Part shown: in pieces, positions 51,576 through 61,853 of the stretch
Position numbering within the stretch: the stretch's first letter is position 1
Layout of the letters: each line of letters starts with the position of its first letter
The notes under the pieces: generated by a model
Told to the model about the DNA's origin: nothing
What the model saw: only the letters and a program-made list of their open reading frames with translations
The model's database searches: none
Made by a program: the position numbers and the translations under genes
Assembly (NCBI GenBank): GCA_002423145.1
Contig: DIUU01000016.1
Coordinates: forward strand, 1 to 64,000
DNA: 64,000 nucleotides
Direction of reading: 5' to 3'
Source of the DNA: Acholeplasmataceae bacterium UBA6150
GTDB taxonomy: Bacteria > Bacillota_I > Bacilli_A > Acholeplasmatales > UBA5453

Positions 51576-52322
51576 TTATTTTGTTATATTTAGCCAGTCA
51601 ATGATGTCTTTAGTCACCAAAGTTTGGTCAATATCGAATAAAACATCGTGGTAACTGTCTGGATAAATGAGAATGCTTTTGGATTTCGTATGTGCTCTAT
51701 CATATAACGCGTATGCATTATCGATAGGCACAATCTGATCAGAACCCCCATGGATTACCAATAAATCCGAGGGGTATGACTTTAATTGTTTGTGAATGAT
51801 TTGGTTGGCTTTATCGATGGTTTCCGATACCATTTTATACGTTACATATTTTAACAACATCGGGTCATGTATTTCAGCATCAGTCTTTTCATGTCGACTT
51901 CTCTTATCCGCCCAATTGAGATGCAGTTTTTTATTAGGTAATAAGAAACCCAACCATTTAAGTGCGAAAATTCGATGATAATGGTACCCAATCGATACGA
52001 CACCCGTAATCCCAGGTCTACTCACGGTATATAAATGACTGATTAAAGCCCCCAATGAATGACCGATTAAATAGACTTTACGGTTTTTCTTTTCCTTCAA
52101 CAGGATTTCATCTAAATCATCCATTAAATGCTTATATGATTTTAAAACACCCAGAGGTAAAGATGATCCATGTCCCCGGACATCGTATAAAATGACAGAG
52201 TAACCTGCTTGATTTAACGTTTTTGCAAAACCCTCATACAACACTCCGTATTCGCCTATCCCGTGTGTAAAAATGACCAACGGGGCAGTTTCGGATACTT
52301 CATACAAACGGTATTGGACCAT
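51576..52322 (-). CDS. Alpha/beta hydrolase (lysophospholipase/monoacylglycerol lipase-like)
   Basis: A 248-residue cytoplasmic hydrolase. The catalytic Ser is in GHSLGALISHL, the Asp in VIHGGSDQIVP and the His in DSYHDVLFD. The start FTHGIGEYGVLYEGFAK fits the monoglyceride lipase branch (serine aminopeptidase S33). Substrate unknown; an acyl ester of membrane lipid is likely. Translated right after mrp (TAATATG). Confidence 0.88.
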   Translation of the reverse strand: MVQYRLYEVSETAPLVIFTHGIGEYGVLYEGFAKTLNQAGYSVILYDVRGHGSSLPLGVLKSYKHLMDDLDEILLKEKKNRKVYLIGHSLGALISHLYTVSRPGITGVVSIGYHYHRIFALKWLGFLLPNKKLHLNWADKRSRHEKTDAEIHDPMLLKYVTYKMVSETIDKANQIIHKQLKSYPSDLLVIHGGSDQIVPIDNAYALYDRAHTKSKSILIYPDSYHDVLFDIDQTLVTKDIIDWLNITK

Positions 52323-52323
52323 A

Positions 52324-53322
52324 TTAGGCGTCTAATAAGTCAATGACTTTCGATGCGAGTTGATCGTAAGCCAATCCCGCAGGTTCAGCACTTTTAAAAA
52401 TGTAGCCTTCAACCGGTTGTCCAATCGGGATTTTTGTTAATACATCGACACCCAATTGTTTAGCGACTTTGTCGCCTCCGCCTTGACCAAAGATATACTC
52501 ACGTTTTTTATTACATGCATTTAGGAAATAGCTCATATTTTCAACCACACCAATGACTGCGTGTCCGATTTGTTGAGCCCCTAAACCCGCTTTAACAGCG
52601 ACGTGAGCCGCGTTGACGTGTGGTGTGGTAACAATCAGCATCTTGGTATGTTGAGCAAACTTTTGAATGTCTAAAGCGACATCGCCTGTGCCTGGTGGCA
52701 GGTCAATCAATACATAATCCGTATTCGGCCTCCACGCAACCCCACCAAAATAGTGAGAAAGCATTTTGCCTAACATCGGTCCACGCCACATGATGGGTTT
52801 ATCAGCTGGCATAAAGAATTCAGTCGAAATGACTTCGATGCCTTCGCTTTGTAAAGGAATCATCATATCATCATCGGTACCCGACAAGGGCTTGATTTCG
52901 ATATTGAGGATTTGTGGAATGGACGCCCCATAAATGTCGGCGTCGATGATGCCCACAGTTTTACCCAAACGGGTGAGTGCTTTGGCTAAGTTGGCTGTGA
53001 CTGTGGATTTACCCACGCCACCTTTACCGGATGCGACACCCAAATAAATGATCTTCTTTTCGCCTTCATTGACCACATCGTTTTGTTCGAATGTCACTTT
53101 GATGCCTGGAAAACCCAATTCGACTTTGACCAATTTGATTAAGTTGATTTTAAATTTTTGTTCTTCTGGTGTCCCTGGTTTTGAAAAATAGAGTTCTACT
53201 TCAACCACCCCAGTCGGTCCAACGGTGAGTTTTTTAATCCCGTTAACCTCTTTGAGTGATTTTTCATACCCTGGGTCAACCAATTCTTCTATACGTTTTT
53301 TTAGTTCTTCATACGTTGCCAT
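52324..53322 (-). CDS. mrp: Mrp/NBP35 family P-loop ATPase
   Basis: A 332-residue protein with an N-terminal MIP18-like domain (DUF59) and a P-loop GKGGVGKSTVTANLA. Walker B-type DLPPGTGD and MSYF are present. In this group a CxxC after MSYF usually holds an Fe-S cluster; here that segment reads LNACNKKREYIFG with one Cys only. The role as Fe-S carrier is therefore doubtful. The start at 53322 follows GAGGTG; a TATAAT sequence lies further up. Confidence 0.9.
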   Translation of the reverse strand: MATYEELKKRIEELVDPGYEKSLKEVNGIKKLTVGPTGVVEVELYFSKPGTPEEQKFKINLIKLVKVELGFPGIKVTFEQNDVVNEGEKKIIYLGVASGKGGVGKSTVTANLAKALTRLGKTVGIIDADIYGASIPQILNIEIKPLSGTDDDMMIPLQSEGIEVISTEFFMPADKPIMWRGPMLGKMLSHYFGGVAWRPNTDYVLIDLPPGTGDVALDIQKFAQHTKMLIVTTPHVNAAHVAVKAGLGAQQIGHAVIGVVENMSYFLNACNKKREYIFGQGGGDKVAKQLGVDVLTKIPIGQPVEGYIFKSAEPAGLAYDQLASKVIDLLDA

Positions 53323-53380
53323 AATTAACACCTCGACAATGATTATAACATAATCGTTTTATGAATAGACCTCAAAATGC

Positions 53381-53406
53381 AAAAAAAACCACCCCTGAGG
53401 GTGGTC
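53381..53406 (-). terminator. Terminator of the NatAB-like exporter
   Basis: ACCACCC-TCAG-GGGTGGT followed by eight T on the minus strand. Confidence 0.85.
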
Positions 53407-53408
53407 AT

Positions 53409-54722
53409 TTAGGCTTGTTTACTGCGAATAAACATCTTTTTAATGCGTTTGAAAAATGGCGACTGGTCGTAGCTCAAGATGGACGCTTTGTACACTGGTG
53501 CGAGCAAATAATATAAACCCACGGTAGAAGCGACCAATATCAAGAATGAAATAATCACATCAACTACCGAAAGGACACCACTCATATAGAGTGTCGGTAC
53601 CACCATCGGTGAAAACAATGGGATATAACCCAAAACTTTGAGGATGATCGAATCACCCAAGTATATCGAGAAAATCGACGCATAAAACCCGATGAGCATG
53701 GTGAACATGAATGGGGTTTGGAAGGATTGGAAATCTTCCATCGATGTGGACATGGATGCTAAAGTAGCCATGAAAATCATGAAGAACAATCCACCAATGA
53801 TCATGAAAATCAATGTCACAAACAGCGCCAGTGGCAGTGCTTGTAAAACACTCGAGATGATGGCCGAATCGGTTTCAGTGATCATGCCAATCAATTCACT
53901 GATCGACATTTGACTGTTGGTTGCACCTAAAACCTGGGTTGAGATGAATCCCGCCAGCAAGCCATAAATAAATATCAAAAACGACTGCACAATTAAGAAT
54001 ACAAATGAAGACAAGATTTTTGTCATGAAATGGGTTTGTGGTGGCACTGTAGACATCACAAATTCAATGGCTTTTGTTGATTTTTCTTCAATGATATCCA
54101 CACCAACAAATTGAACACTCATGATGAGCATGATGAATATCGGTATCGCAACAAAGATACTGATGGCAGATAATATCAAATCGCGTGTCGTATGGTCGGT
54201 GTCTTTTGTATGAATGACATACACCAGAGGTTGATTAAAATCTTGAATCAATTCAAGTTCTGCTTCGGTTTTATCCACCGCCCAAACATGAACTTTCAAT
54301 CCTGACAAAGCTTGTAATAATACCGTTTCATTCAACGATTCTAGGCCATTTTTATAGATATCAACAACCAATATATCGCCATTGGCTGTGAGATGAACAA
54401 TGGCTTTTGATTTACCATATTCGATATTACTTGGATCGAAACTATCTAAATTTTCGAATTCGATACTCGCCCCTGGAATCATCGATATGAGTGCTTGAGC
54501 GCTGGTATCGAGGATACTTAAAGAATCTAAACCTTTATTGGTGTCGTCAACCACATAAATGACTTCTTTTGATGTTTGTCCATCATCGAAAAATGCAATG
54601 ATATTCGGGACATTCATCAAAGCCAATAATGCGATAAATATGACCGTATTTGCAATATAAAACGCTTTGGTTCCAATGCGGCGTTTGATCCCGTATTTGA
54701 GTAAATATTTAAACTTGCTCAT
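53409..54722 (-). CDS. ABC-2 type permease, NatB/YhaP-like
   Basis: A 437-residue permease. It has one N-terminal span, a large outside domain of about 150 residues (YVVDDTNKGLDSLSIL...), then five or six spans, the layout of NatB/YhaP. The conserved EEKSTKAIEFVMSTV segment follows the second span. It pairs with the ATPase encoded directly upstream and overlaps it by 14 bases. Sodium or peptide export is typical of relatives; the substrate here is open. Confidence 0.87.
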   Translation of the reverse strand: MSKFKYLLKYGIKRRIGTKAFYIANTVIFIALLALMNVPNIIAFFDDGQTSKEVIYVVDDTNKGLDSLSILDTSAQALISMIPGASIEFENLDSFDPSNIEYGKSKAIVHLTANGDILVVDIYKNGLESLNETVLLQALSGLKVHVWAVDKTEAELELIQDFNQPLVYVIHTKDTDHTTRDLILSAISIFVAIPIFIMLIMSVQFVGVDIIEEKSTKAIEFVMSTVPPQTHFMTKILSSFVFLIVQSFLIFIYGLLAGFISTQVLGATNSQMSISELIGMITETDSAIISSVLQALPLALFVTLIFMIIGGLFFMIFMATLASMSTSMEDFQSFQTPFMFTMLIGFYASIFSIYLGDSIILKVLGYIPLFSPMVVPTLYMSGVLSVVDVIISFLILVASTVGLYYLLAPVYKASILSYDQSPFFKRIKKMFIRSKQA

Positions 54723-55611
54723 AGGTTTCGCCTACTTTCTCAATGAATATTTCTGATAGGGTCGCTTGTTCTAAATCAAACTTTTTGACGTGTTTGCATG
54801 TCTTGACATAATCAAACACAGCATCTGATACCGTTTCATCCGCAATCTTAACAATCCATTCATTGGGTTGAATGATGACATCTAAAACCCCTGCGATGGC
54901 TTTTAATTTATCCACGTCTACTTCACCAATTAGACGGATGTTGTGACGTTTAAAGTCTTTTTTAATATCGCTGATTTTACCTTGTAATACAGCAATCCCT
55001 TTTTCTAACACAATCAACTGCTCACAAAAAGATTCGACATGGTCAATTTGATGGGTTGAGAAAATAATCATAGTGCCTTTGGCTTGAAAGTCACGAATCA
55101 CTTCAACAAATTTGTTGGTATTGATTGGGTCTAATCCAGAAAAAGGTTCATCGAGTACCAATAATTTGGGATTATTGATGATGGCTGTAATGAATTGAAT
55201 CTTTTGTTGATTCCCCTTGGATAACTCTTTGATTTTCTTATCTAAATAGGATTCAATATTGAAACGCTTTAGCCAATACTGTAACCGTTCCATGATGACA
55301 TTTTTATCTAGTCCTTTGAGTGCCCCGTAATGTAAAACCAGTTCTTTAACAGACAACTTAACCAATAAAGAACGTTCTTCAATCATATAACCAATCTGAT
55401 CGACATCGTCATACCCAATTTTCTTTTCATTGAATCGAATGTTTCCCGCGGTTGGTTCTAGTAATCCAAGAATCATCTTGAATGTGGTTGTCTTCCCTGC
55501 ACCATTGGTTCCAAGTAAGCCAAAAATTTCACCTGGTTGAATGGTAAAAGATAGATCATTGACTGCAGTCAGTGACCCATAATTCTTCTTAACATGACTA
55601 ACTTCTAGCAT
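54709..55611 (-). CDS. ABC transporter ATP-binding protein, NatA/YhaQ-like
   Basis: A 300-residue ABC ATPase: Walker A GLLGTNGAGKTT, signature LSKGNQQKIQF, Walker B LLVLDEPFSGLDP and switch His in FSTHQ. The C-terminal DUF4162-like extension ends ATLSEIFIEKVG. It powers the permease that follows. RBS GAGGTGATACG. Confidence 0.93.
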   Translation of the reverse strand: MLEVSHVKKNYGSLTAVNDLSFTIQPGEIFGLLGTNGAGKTTTFKMILGLLEPTAGNIRFNEKKIGYDDVDQIGYMIEERSLLVKLSVKELVLHYGALKGLDKNVIMERLQYWLKRFNIESYLDKKIKELSKGNQQKIQFITAIINNPKLLVLDEPFSGLDPINTNKFVEVIRDFQAKGTMIIFSTHQIDHVESFCEQLIVLEKGIAVLQGKISDIKKDFKRHNIRLIGEVDVDKLKAIAGVLDVIIQPNEWIVKIADETVSDAVFDYVKTCKHVKKFDLEQATLSEIFIEKVGETYEQV

Positions 55612-55855
55612 CGTATCACCTCACGAATAACATCATAACACAAAGATTAAGATTTAAGCATATTTTTTCAAGTGTAAAGTGCTTTCATTGCTCATATGTA
55701 TTGGATTTTTTGAATCTATACGATTTGAAAATTACACCTGAAGCGAACCGTTTAAATGTCTTTGCAACTATATTATACTCTTTTTTTTGGATTTTCAATA
55801 GATATTTTGAATTTTTTTGAATTTATTTATATCGAATAAAATTATGTGCGATTTT

Positions 55856-55884
55856 AAAAAAAGAGACCCGCCATGGGTCTCTCC
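55856..55884 (-). terminator. Terminator of thrS
   Basis: AGAGACCC-ATGGC-GGGTCTCT followed by T on the minus strand. The 230 bases between it and the NatA-like gene are AT-rich; they hold only TATGAT-like -10 sequences and nothing else I can support. Confidence 0.85.
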
Positions 55885-55902
55885 TGTTTTAATTCATTTT
55901 TT

Positions 55903-57828
55903 CTACTTTTTCGAATCGTTATAGTTTTTAAACCATTCAATGAATTCAGCGATTGGCATGAAGACTTGTTCTTCTTTACCATAAAGACGATAAGTCACGC
56001 CTTTTTGTTCCACTTCTTTATCACCAATGACGAGTTGTAAAGGAATCTTCTTGGTTTGAGCTTCTCTAATCTTATAACCTAATTTTTCATTTCTTAAATC
56101 CACTTCGACTCTAAATCCAAGGGATAACAATTGCTTTTGAATTTCAATCGCGTAGTCTTGATGGAAATTTAAGTTAACTGGTAAGACTTTCGCTTGAACT
56201 GGGGATAACCAGAGTGGGAATACCCCTTTGTATTCTTCGATTAAGAAAGCAACAAAGCGTTCCATGGTCGATACGATACCGCGGTGGATTACCACAGGTA
56301 CTTGGTCGTTTTTTCCATCTTCACCTACATAGGTCAAATCAAATCTTCTTGGTAATAAGAAATCAATTTGAATGGTCGATAGTGTTTCATCGTTACCTAG
56401 TGCTGTTTTCACTTGAACGTCTAGTTTAGGTCCATAAAAGGCTGCTTCACCAATCGCTTCAAAGTATGGCATGCCTAGTTCGTCCATGACTTCTTTTAAT
56501 TCCTTTTGGGCATTTTCCCACATTTGATCATCATCAAAATATTTTTCTTTGTTTTCTGGGTCACGGTAGCTTATACGGAATTTATAGTCATTGATGTTGA
56601 AATCCTTGTATACATTCAATAATAAGTCGACGGTACGTTTGAATTCATCTTTGATTTGATCAGGTCTGACAAAGATGTGAGCGTCATTTAAAGTCATTTC
56701 TCTCACGCGTTGTAAACCGGATAACGCCCCTGATTTTTCATAGCGATGCATCATCCCAAGTTCAGCAATACGAATTGGCAATTCTTTGTATGAGTGAACG
56801 TCATTCTTAAAAATGATCATATGGTGTGGACAATTCATCGGTCTGAGGACCAACAATTCGCCATCACCCATATCCATTGGTGGGAACATCGAATCTTTAT
56901 AGTGTGACCAGTGTCCGCTGGTTTTGTATAAATCCACATTAGCGAGAATTGGTGTATAAACGTGTTCATAACCTAAACTGATTTCTTTATCGGTTATATA
57001 TCTTTCAATGATACGACGGATGGTTGCACCATTTTTTAACCAGAACCCTAAACCTGAACCGACTTCTTTAGAAATCAAGAATAAATCGAGTTCTTTACCA
57101 ATTTTTCTATGATCTCTTTCTTTACGTTCTTCGAGCATTTTAAGGTGTGAATCGAGGGCTTCTTTGGTAAAAAAGGCTACCCCATAGACACGAGACAACA
57201 TTTTATTATCGCTGTTACCTCTCCAATACGCTCCTGCTAAGTTAAGCAACTTGAAGTGTTTGATTTCTTTGGTATTTAAAACATGTCCACCGCGGCATAA
57301 ATCGATGAAGTCACCTTGTTGATACACGGAGATAACTTGATCTTTTAAACCTTCAATGAGTTCTAGTTTGTATGGGTCTTTTTTAAATAAGTCTTTCGCT
57401 TCTACATAAGACACTTGTCGGCCTTTGATTTCAAACCCTTGTTTCGCGAGTTCACCCATCTTCTTTTCGATGACAGGTAACATGTCATCGGTAAATTTCA
57501 CATCGCCCAAATCGATGTCATAATAGAAGCCTTCATCAATTGAAGGTCCGACACCAAAACAAGCCTCTGGGTATAAACTTCTAACGGCTTGAGCTAGTAA
57601 ATGGGCTGTTGAGTGATTCAATACCCCAAATGCTTCTGAATCTGAAGCGGTTAGCAGTTTGAAAGAACCGTCTTCATGCATCGGTTTTTCAAGTTCAATG
57701 GCAGCCCCATTATAGAGTGCAGCGATTGATTTTTTAGCGAGTGACATTGAAATCGATTGGGCTACTTGTAATGGGCTAAAGCCTGCTTCAACTTCTAAAA
57801 TTTTGCCATCAGGTAAATGTAGTTTCAT
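55903..57828 (-). CDS. thrS: Threonyl-tRNA synthetase
   Basis: A 641-residue class II synthetase. The TGS domain is residues 1-60, then the editing domain ([11 protein letters not shown] and CRGGHV, zinc-binding HxxxH type), the catalytic core with [23 protein letters not shown] and [12 protein letters not shown], and the anticodon-binding domain. Control by a T-box leader is evident. RBS AAGGAGGAAAA. Confidence 0.98.
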   Translation of the reverse strand: MKLHLPDGKILEVEAGFSPLQVAQSISMSLAKKSIAALYNGAAIELEKPMHEDGSFKLLTASDSEAFGVLNHSTAHLLAQAVRSLYPEACFGVGPSIDEGFYYDIDLGDVKFTDDMLPVIEKKMGELAKQGFEIKGRQVSYVEAKDLFKKDPYKLELIEGLKDQVISVYQQGDFIDLCRGGHVLNTKEIKHFKLLNLAGAYWRGNSDNKMLSRVYGVAFFTKEALDSHLKMLEERKERDHRKIGKELDLFLISKEVGSGLGFWLKNGATIRRIIERYITDKEISLGYEHVYTPILANVDLYKTSGHWSHYKDSMFPPMDMGDGELLVLRPMNCPHHMIIFKNDVHSYKELPIRIAELGMMHRYEKSGALSGLQRVREMTLNDAHIFVRPDQIKDEFKRTVDLLLNVYKDFNINDYKFRISYRDPENKEKYFDDDQMWENAQKELKEVMDELGMPYFEAIGEAAFYGPKLDVQVKTALGNDETLSTIQIDFLLPRRFDLTYVGEDGKNDQVPVVIHRGIVSTMERFVAFLIEEYKGVFPLWLSPVQAKVLPVNLNFHQDYAIEIQKQLLSLGFRVEVDLRNEKLGYKIREAQTKKIPLQLVIGDKEVEQKGVTYRLYGKEEQVFMPIAEFIEWFKNYNDSKK

Positions 57829-57844
57829 AAAATTTTCCTCCTTA

Positions 57845-58053
57845 AGAAAATAAAAAAGTCCCTAACATCTGTTAAGGACGAATCATCGTGGTACCACCTT
57901 AGTTCTAGATTTCTCTAGCACTCTAAAACCTTAACGCGGTCATGTCGGCATCTGCTTTCGCAGGCAGCTCATAGGGAGTAACTTTTATGGTTGTAGCTTG
58001 CACCGTCCTACATCGCTTAGGGTATAAAAATTGTGGCCTATTCTTCGCTTTTC
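57845..58053 (-). promoter_or_regulatory. T-box riboswitch of thrS
   Basis: The minus-strand leader has the T-box core AAGGTGGTACCACG (57900-57887) before a terminator stem GTCCTTAAC/GTTAGGGAC (57879-57858) with a T run. It would bind uncharged tRNA-Thr, open the antiterminator and let thrS be made. The specifier codon in stem I could not be placed with certainty. Confidence 0.93.
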
Positions 58054-58059
58054 ATTTAA

Positions 58060-58087
58060 ATTATAGCACTTTAATGTTTGCTGTCAA
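58060..58087 (-). promoter_or_regulatory. Promoter of thrS
   Basis: TTGACA (58087-58082) and TATAAT (58065-58060) with a 16-base spacer on the minus strand. Confidence 0.85.
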
Positions 58088-58088
58088 G

Positions 58089-58916
58089 TCAAATCGAATC
58101 GTATCTTTTTTCCGATAGTTTGATTTCTTTCGTGAGTTCTCGTATTCTGACTACAATGCGCATCGCTTTGACTTCATCGATGCCATCCTTCGCTTCTGCT
58201 AGCACGGGGTGTAAATCAGACATCTTATAATTCGATGAAATTAAGATGGGTAATCCGACTGTGATCCTGTATTGTAATATCGGTCCGAAAATTTCATCGC
58301 GAAACCACGCGGTCATGTATTCGCCACCCACATCATCTAAAATCAAAACGTCACATGCTTTCAATTGTTTCACTTTGAGTTCTAGTGAGTTGTCACTGAA
58401 TGCATTTTTGATGTTTCGAACCAAATCGGGAAAATACGCAAACACCACCGAAGCATTTTTCTCGATGAGTGCATTCGCGATTGCAGATAACAAATAAGTT
58501 TTCCCAGTACGGTATTTACCATAAAAATAAAGACCCCGGGTGAATTCCCCTTTTTTATACTTTTGAATAAATAAGTTAGAAGCTTCAAGCGCTTCTCTAC
58601 GCTCATCATTAAACAAGGTAAAATCCGCTAGTTTTGCGTGAATTAAGTAGTCATTATGATACGTAGTGTCGATTTTTTTCTGCTTATTTTGTTCAGTTTC
58701 ATATTTGACATAGGCATTGGATACCCGATACTCGATACGAGCATAAGGTTCTAAAATCAATATCGGTTCGAATTTTTGATTGGGATCTTTTGGATTAAAT
58801 GCCTTTTTTAAATCGATATATTGAACCACGGTGATGACATCGTTATCAGAAACAGTCAAGTCTTTGGTTTCTTTAAACGCTTTGATTTCTTGTCTAAGCA
58901 AGTCTAGGCTTCCCAT
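58089..58916 (-). CDS. dnaI: Primosomal helicase loader DnaI
   Basis: A 275-residue AAA+ protein that loads the replicative helicase. The N-terminal part is the helicase-binding region, then GKYRTGKTYLLSAIA (Walker A, about residues 146-160), DVLILDDVGGEYMTAW (Walker B) and a sensor region SSNYKMSDL. It starts next to dnaB, no gap. Confidence 0.95.
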   Translation of the reverse strand: MGSLDLLRQEIKAFKETKDLTVSDNDVITVVQYIDLKKAFNPKDPNQKFEPILILEPYARIEYRVSNAYVKYETEQNKQKKIDTTYHNDYLIHAKLADFTLFNDERREALEASNLFIQKYKKGEFTRGLYFYGKYRTGKTYLLSAIANALIEKNASVVFAYFPDLVRNIKNAFSDNSLELKVKQLKACDVLILDDVGGEYMTAWFRDEIFGPILQYRITVGLPILISSNYKMSDLHPVLAEAKDGIDEVKAMRIVVRIRELTKEIKLSEKRYDSI

Positions 58917-60098
58917 CTAATCACCACTTTCCAATAAGGTTTTAAATTCATCCATCCATTCAGGCACCGCTGCAACCCGTTTTTCCTTGGTATAATAGGA
59001 TTTCTTCGTTTGTTTTGGTTCTGGGTCTTTCATGATATAATCATACGCTTCCGCTTCGGTAGTCACACCTTTTTGAATCAATGTATTCAAGACTTTTTCC
59101 AGATAATTCAAATTTGGCAAATCCGGCTTAATTCTTAAACAAATGATGATAACGGCGTTGATTATACCGACATCAACCGCATTTCTCTCCACAAATTGAC
59201 GAATGGTTTGTAATGCAAACGCGCTGTTGGTCATCTTTGGTGCGTAGTGACTGATCAAGTCTTGTGGACTGAATTCAGAGAGTTTAGGACGCTCTGTGTC
59301 GCCTTTTAAATCGATATCTAGCGTTTCTTTACCATTGTGTTTTTCATGGTACTTACTCGCGAATAAGTTGATTCTTTCATAAAATAGGGCACTATGTTCT
59401 TCATCATAGGCTTCTGTTAAAATTTGTTTCATGTCATCTAGAGTAAACCCATATACATACATGATTGAAGCAATCTGCGTTTGAATTTTTTTCGTAAAGA
59501 TGCGTTTCCTTTGAAGTCTAACCGGTAAGATTTCAAACAATGTATCGAGTTTAAAGTCTTGGTTGATGATGACACCTGAACCATTCTTTCGACCAATGAT
59601 ATGCATCGAAGTTTCTACACTGTCTAAGGTTTTGACTTGATAAACTTGATCAAATGATTTGGTTATATTTTCATAGCCCTCACGATGAATCTCTGGAGTT
59701 GAGAACCGTTCAAACAATAAATTAAAGTTGGTTTCTCCAATTTCACTCTTTAAGAAACTACCTAAAATGCCATCTAAGAAAAATTGTTTTGGTGTTAAAG
59801 GCATGGACAAACGGTACATGTATACCGATGTTTTTTGATAGGTCGTTAAGAGCCCAACCGCTTCGAGTTTTCCTAATGCATCATTTAATGGTTTTTCTTT
59901 GATGTTGAGCGCATCCAAAAGAAACCCTTTGTTATAGAGTTCAGATTGGTAGTTTTTCGCATTGACCAGCGACGATAAAAACAAATATAATCCATGGCTA
60001 TCGGAACCGATCAATGGCTGGTATAGTAAGGCTAATGTAGATGAATCATCGAGCGACAACGTGCCACTACCGATGACCCAAAAAGATTCATTTTTCAT
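58917..60098 (-). CDS. dnaB: Replication initiation and membrane attachment protein DnaB (Firmicutes type)
   Basis: A 393-residue protein with the N-terminal winged-helix part (LALLYQPLIGSDSHGLYLFL) and a C-terminal DnaD-like domain (LIQKGVTTEAEAYDYI). In Firmicutes it works with DnaD and DnaI to load the helicase at oriC and at restart forks. Its place before dnaI is the conserved one. Confidence 0.9.
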   Translation of the reverse strand: MKNESFWVIGSGTLSLDDSSTLALLYQPLIGSDSHGLYLFLSSLVNAKNYQSELYNKGFLLDALNIKEKPLNDALGKLEAVGLLTTYQKTSVYMYRLSMPLTPKQFFLDGILGSFLKSEIGETNFNLLFERFSTPEIHREGYENITKSFDQVYQVKTLDSVETSMHIIGRKNGSGVIINQDFKLDTLFEILPVRLQRKRIFTKKIQTQIASIMYVYGFTLDDMKQILTEAYDEEHSALFYERINLFASKYHEKHNGKETLDIDLKGDTERPKLSEFSPQDLISHYAPKMTNSAFALQTIRQFVERNAVDVGIINAVIIICLRIKPDLPNLNYLEKVLNTLIQKGVTTEAEAYDYIMKDPEPKQTKKSYYTKEKRVAAVPEWMDEFKTLLESGD

Positions 60099-60115
60099 AT
60101 GTAAACCTAATTTCT

Positions 60116-60451
60116 TTAGTTGAATTTCTTTTCGTTTAAGAGTTTTTGAAGTCTCGCATATATTTCAGCAATCACCGTTTTACGACGACCAAAGTCAAAC
60201 ATACCTTCAAAGTTTAAAATGAAGTCAATGGCGGTTTGACGACGTTGAAGTGATACGACTTTGACATCTAAGATTTCATTTTTACGTTCAAAAATGAATT
60301 CTCCATAAACGTCATCTTGGTGTTTTAAATGGTAACCAAACCCTTTTAATATGGTGAGTACAGCTTGTTGACAGTCCTTGTAATCGTTTTGATACCAACG
60401 GGTTTGAAGACGAACGTCTTTGTTGGAATCGGTTGTACGGTAAATTGGCAT
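60116..60451 (-). CDS. Hypothetical protein, 111 residues, between coaE and dnaB
   Basis: A soluble alpha/beta protein, basic and aromatic (RWYQNDYKDCQQAVLTILKGFGY, FDFGRRKTVIAEIYARLQ). No zinc ribbon or helix-turn-helix is seen, so it is not NrdR, the gene found here in many Firmicutes. The start at 60451 follows AGGAGGACCC; a longer reading would enter coaE. The conserved neighbourhood suggests a housekeeping role; the function is unknown. Confidence 0.75.
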   Translation of the reverse strand: MPIYRTTDSNKDVRLQTRWYQNDYKDCQQAVLTILKGFGYHLKHQDDVYGEFIFERKNEILDVKVVSLQRRQTAIDFILNFEGMFDFGRRKTVIAEIYARLQKLLNEKKFN

Positions 60452-60461
60452 ATGGGTCCTC

Positions 60462-61040
60462 CTATAGTAATACTTTATCGATGATTTCGTTGACACGATC
60501 AAGTGTCTTTTGAATCAATCCTGAATTGTCGATGACAATATCGGCTTGATTGACTTTGTCTTTTAAAGGCATTTGTGAAGCGATGCGTAGATTCGCTTCC
60601 TCTACTGTTAATTGGTTGCGTAACATCAATCGTTTACGCTGTAAGTCTTCATTGACATAAACGACCATCACCAAGTCACATAAAGATACCCCACCCGTTT
60701 CATAAAGCAGTGGGATATCCACAATCACCCATGACTCGTTTGGATGATTGAGCAATTCTGTTTTAATTTTATCATAGACTTTTGGATGTAAGATATTTTC
60801 TAAATCTTTTTTGGCGTTTTCATCGTTAAAAACAAGGTTGCCCAAGGCTTTTCGATCGAGTATATGATTATCAATCACCGTTGGAAATCTGGCTTGAATT
60901 TGATCGATGACGGCTTCTGACTCATAGAGTTCATGCACCATCGCATCGGCATCTAACACGGTAAAACCTCTCGATTTAAACTGCTGACTGACCAGGGTTT
61001 TGCCTGAAGCAATCCCCCCAGTGATACCCAATACTTTCAT
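60462..61040 (-). CDS. coaE: Dephospho-CoA kinase
   Basis: A 192-residue kinase for the last step of coenzyme A synthesis. The P-loop is GITGGIASGKT, followed by DADAMVHELY, and the lid region is QRKRLMLRNQL. Start at 61040 overlaps the mutM stop (GAGGTGAATTTC ribosome site). Confidence 0.96.
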   Translation of the reverse strand: MKVLGITGGIASGKTLVSQQFKSRGFTVLDADAMVHELYESEAVIDQIQARFPTVIDNHILDRKALGNLVFNDENAKKDLENILHPKVYDKIKTELLNHPNESWVIVDIPLLYETGGVSLCDLVMVVYVNEDLQRKRLMLRNQLTVEEANLRIASQMPLKDKVNQADIVIDNSGLIQKTLDRVNEIIDKVLL

Positions 61041-61045
61041 GAAAT

Positions 61046-61852
61046 TCACCTCTTTTGACAGGTTTTACAATAAAAACTCGAACGACCATTGATGACTTCT
61101 CTAACAATCGAACCCCCACAAACATAACAGTGTTCACCTTCACGTTGGTGGACCATCAGTTTGAGTTGAAACCGTCCACTGACGCCCAGTTCAGAGACAT
61201 AGGTTCGGATGGTTGTCCCGCCCGAAAGGATGGCTTGATTTAAAATTAAGATGGCTGCATTCACCACGTTTGTGGTGTCTTTTTGAGTTAACTTAGACGT
61301 CATTCGATGTGGATTAATGCGGGTCGAAAATAAAATTTCATCGGCGTAGATGTTACCGATACCGGCGATGATACTTTGATCCAGTAAGGCTGTTTTGATG
61401 GCTTTATGTTTGGATTTTAAAGTCTTGTATAAAGCTTTTGGATCGATCTGAAATGGCTCATCAGCCAATTGACTCAATGGGGGTACCACTTTATAGTCAG
61501 ATAAGTGTCTTAAATCGAATGTCCCAAATTTACGTGTGTCATGGTACCTCAAGGATAAACCATCTGAGAGGGTGAATACGACGTGCTCATGTTTCAATTT
61601 AGGTTCATCGATATCCTTGAAAAAATATCGACCTTCCATCCGTAGATGGCTGATTAGGACGTATGGATTCAAGTGAAAACAGATGTATTTTCCTTGTCTT
61701 GTGATGTCAGAAATGGTTTTTCCAATCAATAACGTTTTGGTATCTTCATCCATCATTTTGTCATAATAGATGTCAATATTTTGAATGGTCAATCCCAAAA
61801 TTCGACGTTTTAGTACCGTTACAACGGTTTCTACCTCTGGGAGTTCTGGCAT
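61046..61852 (-). CDS. mutM: Formamidopyrimidine-DNA glycosylase
   Basis: A 268-residue repair enzyme that removes 8-oxoguanine. The N-terminal PELPEVE carries the catalytic Pro and Glu. The helix-two-turn-helix holds GIGNIYADEILF, and the C-terminal zinc finger is CYVCGG...CKTC. One base lies between it and polA. Confidence 0.97.
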   Translation of the reverse strand: MPELPEVETVVTVLKRRILGLTIQNIDIYYDKMMDEDTKTLLIGKTISDITRQGKYICFHLNPYVLISHLRMEGRYFFKDIDEPKLKHEHVVFTLSDGLSLRYHDTRKFGTFDLRHLSDYKVVPPLSQLADEPFQIDPKALYKTLKSKHKAIKTALLDQSIIAGIGNIYADEILFSTRINPHRMTSKLTQKDTTNVVNAAILILNQAILSGGTTIRTYVSELGVSGRFQLKLMVHQREGEHCYVCGGSIVREVINGRSSFYCKTCQKR

Positions 61853-61853
61853 G

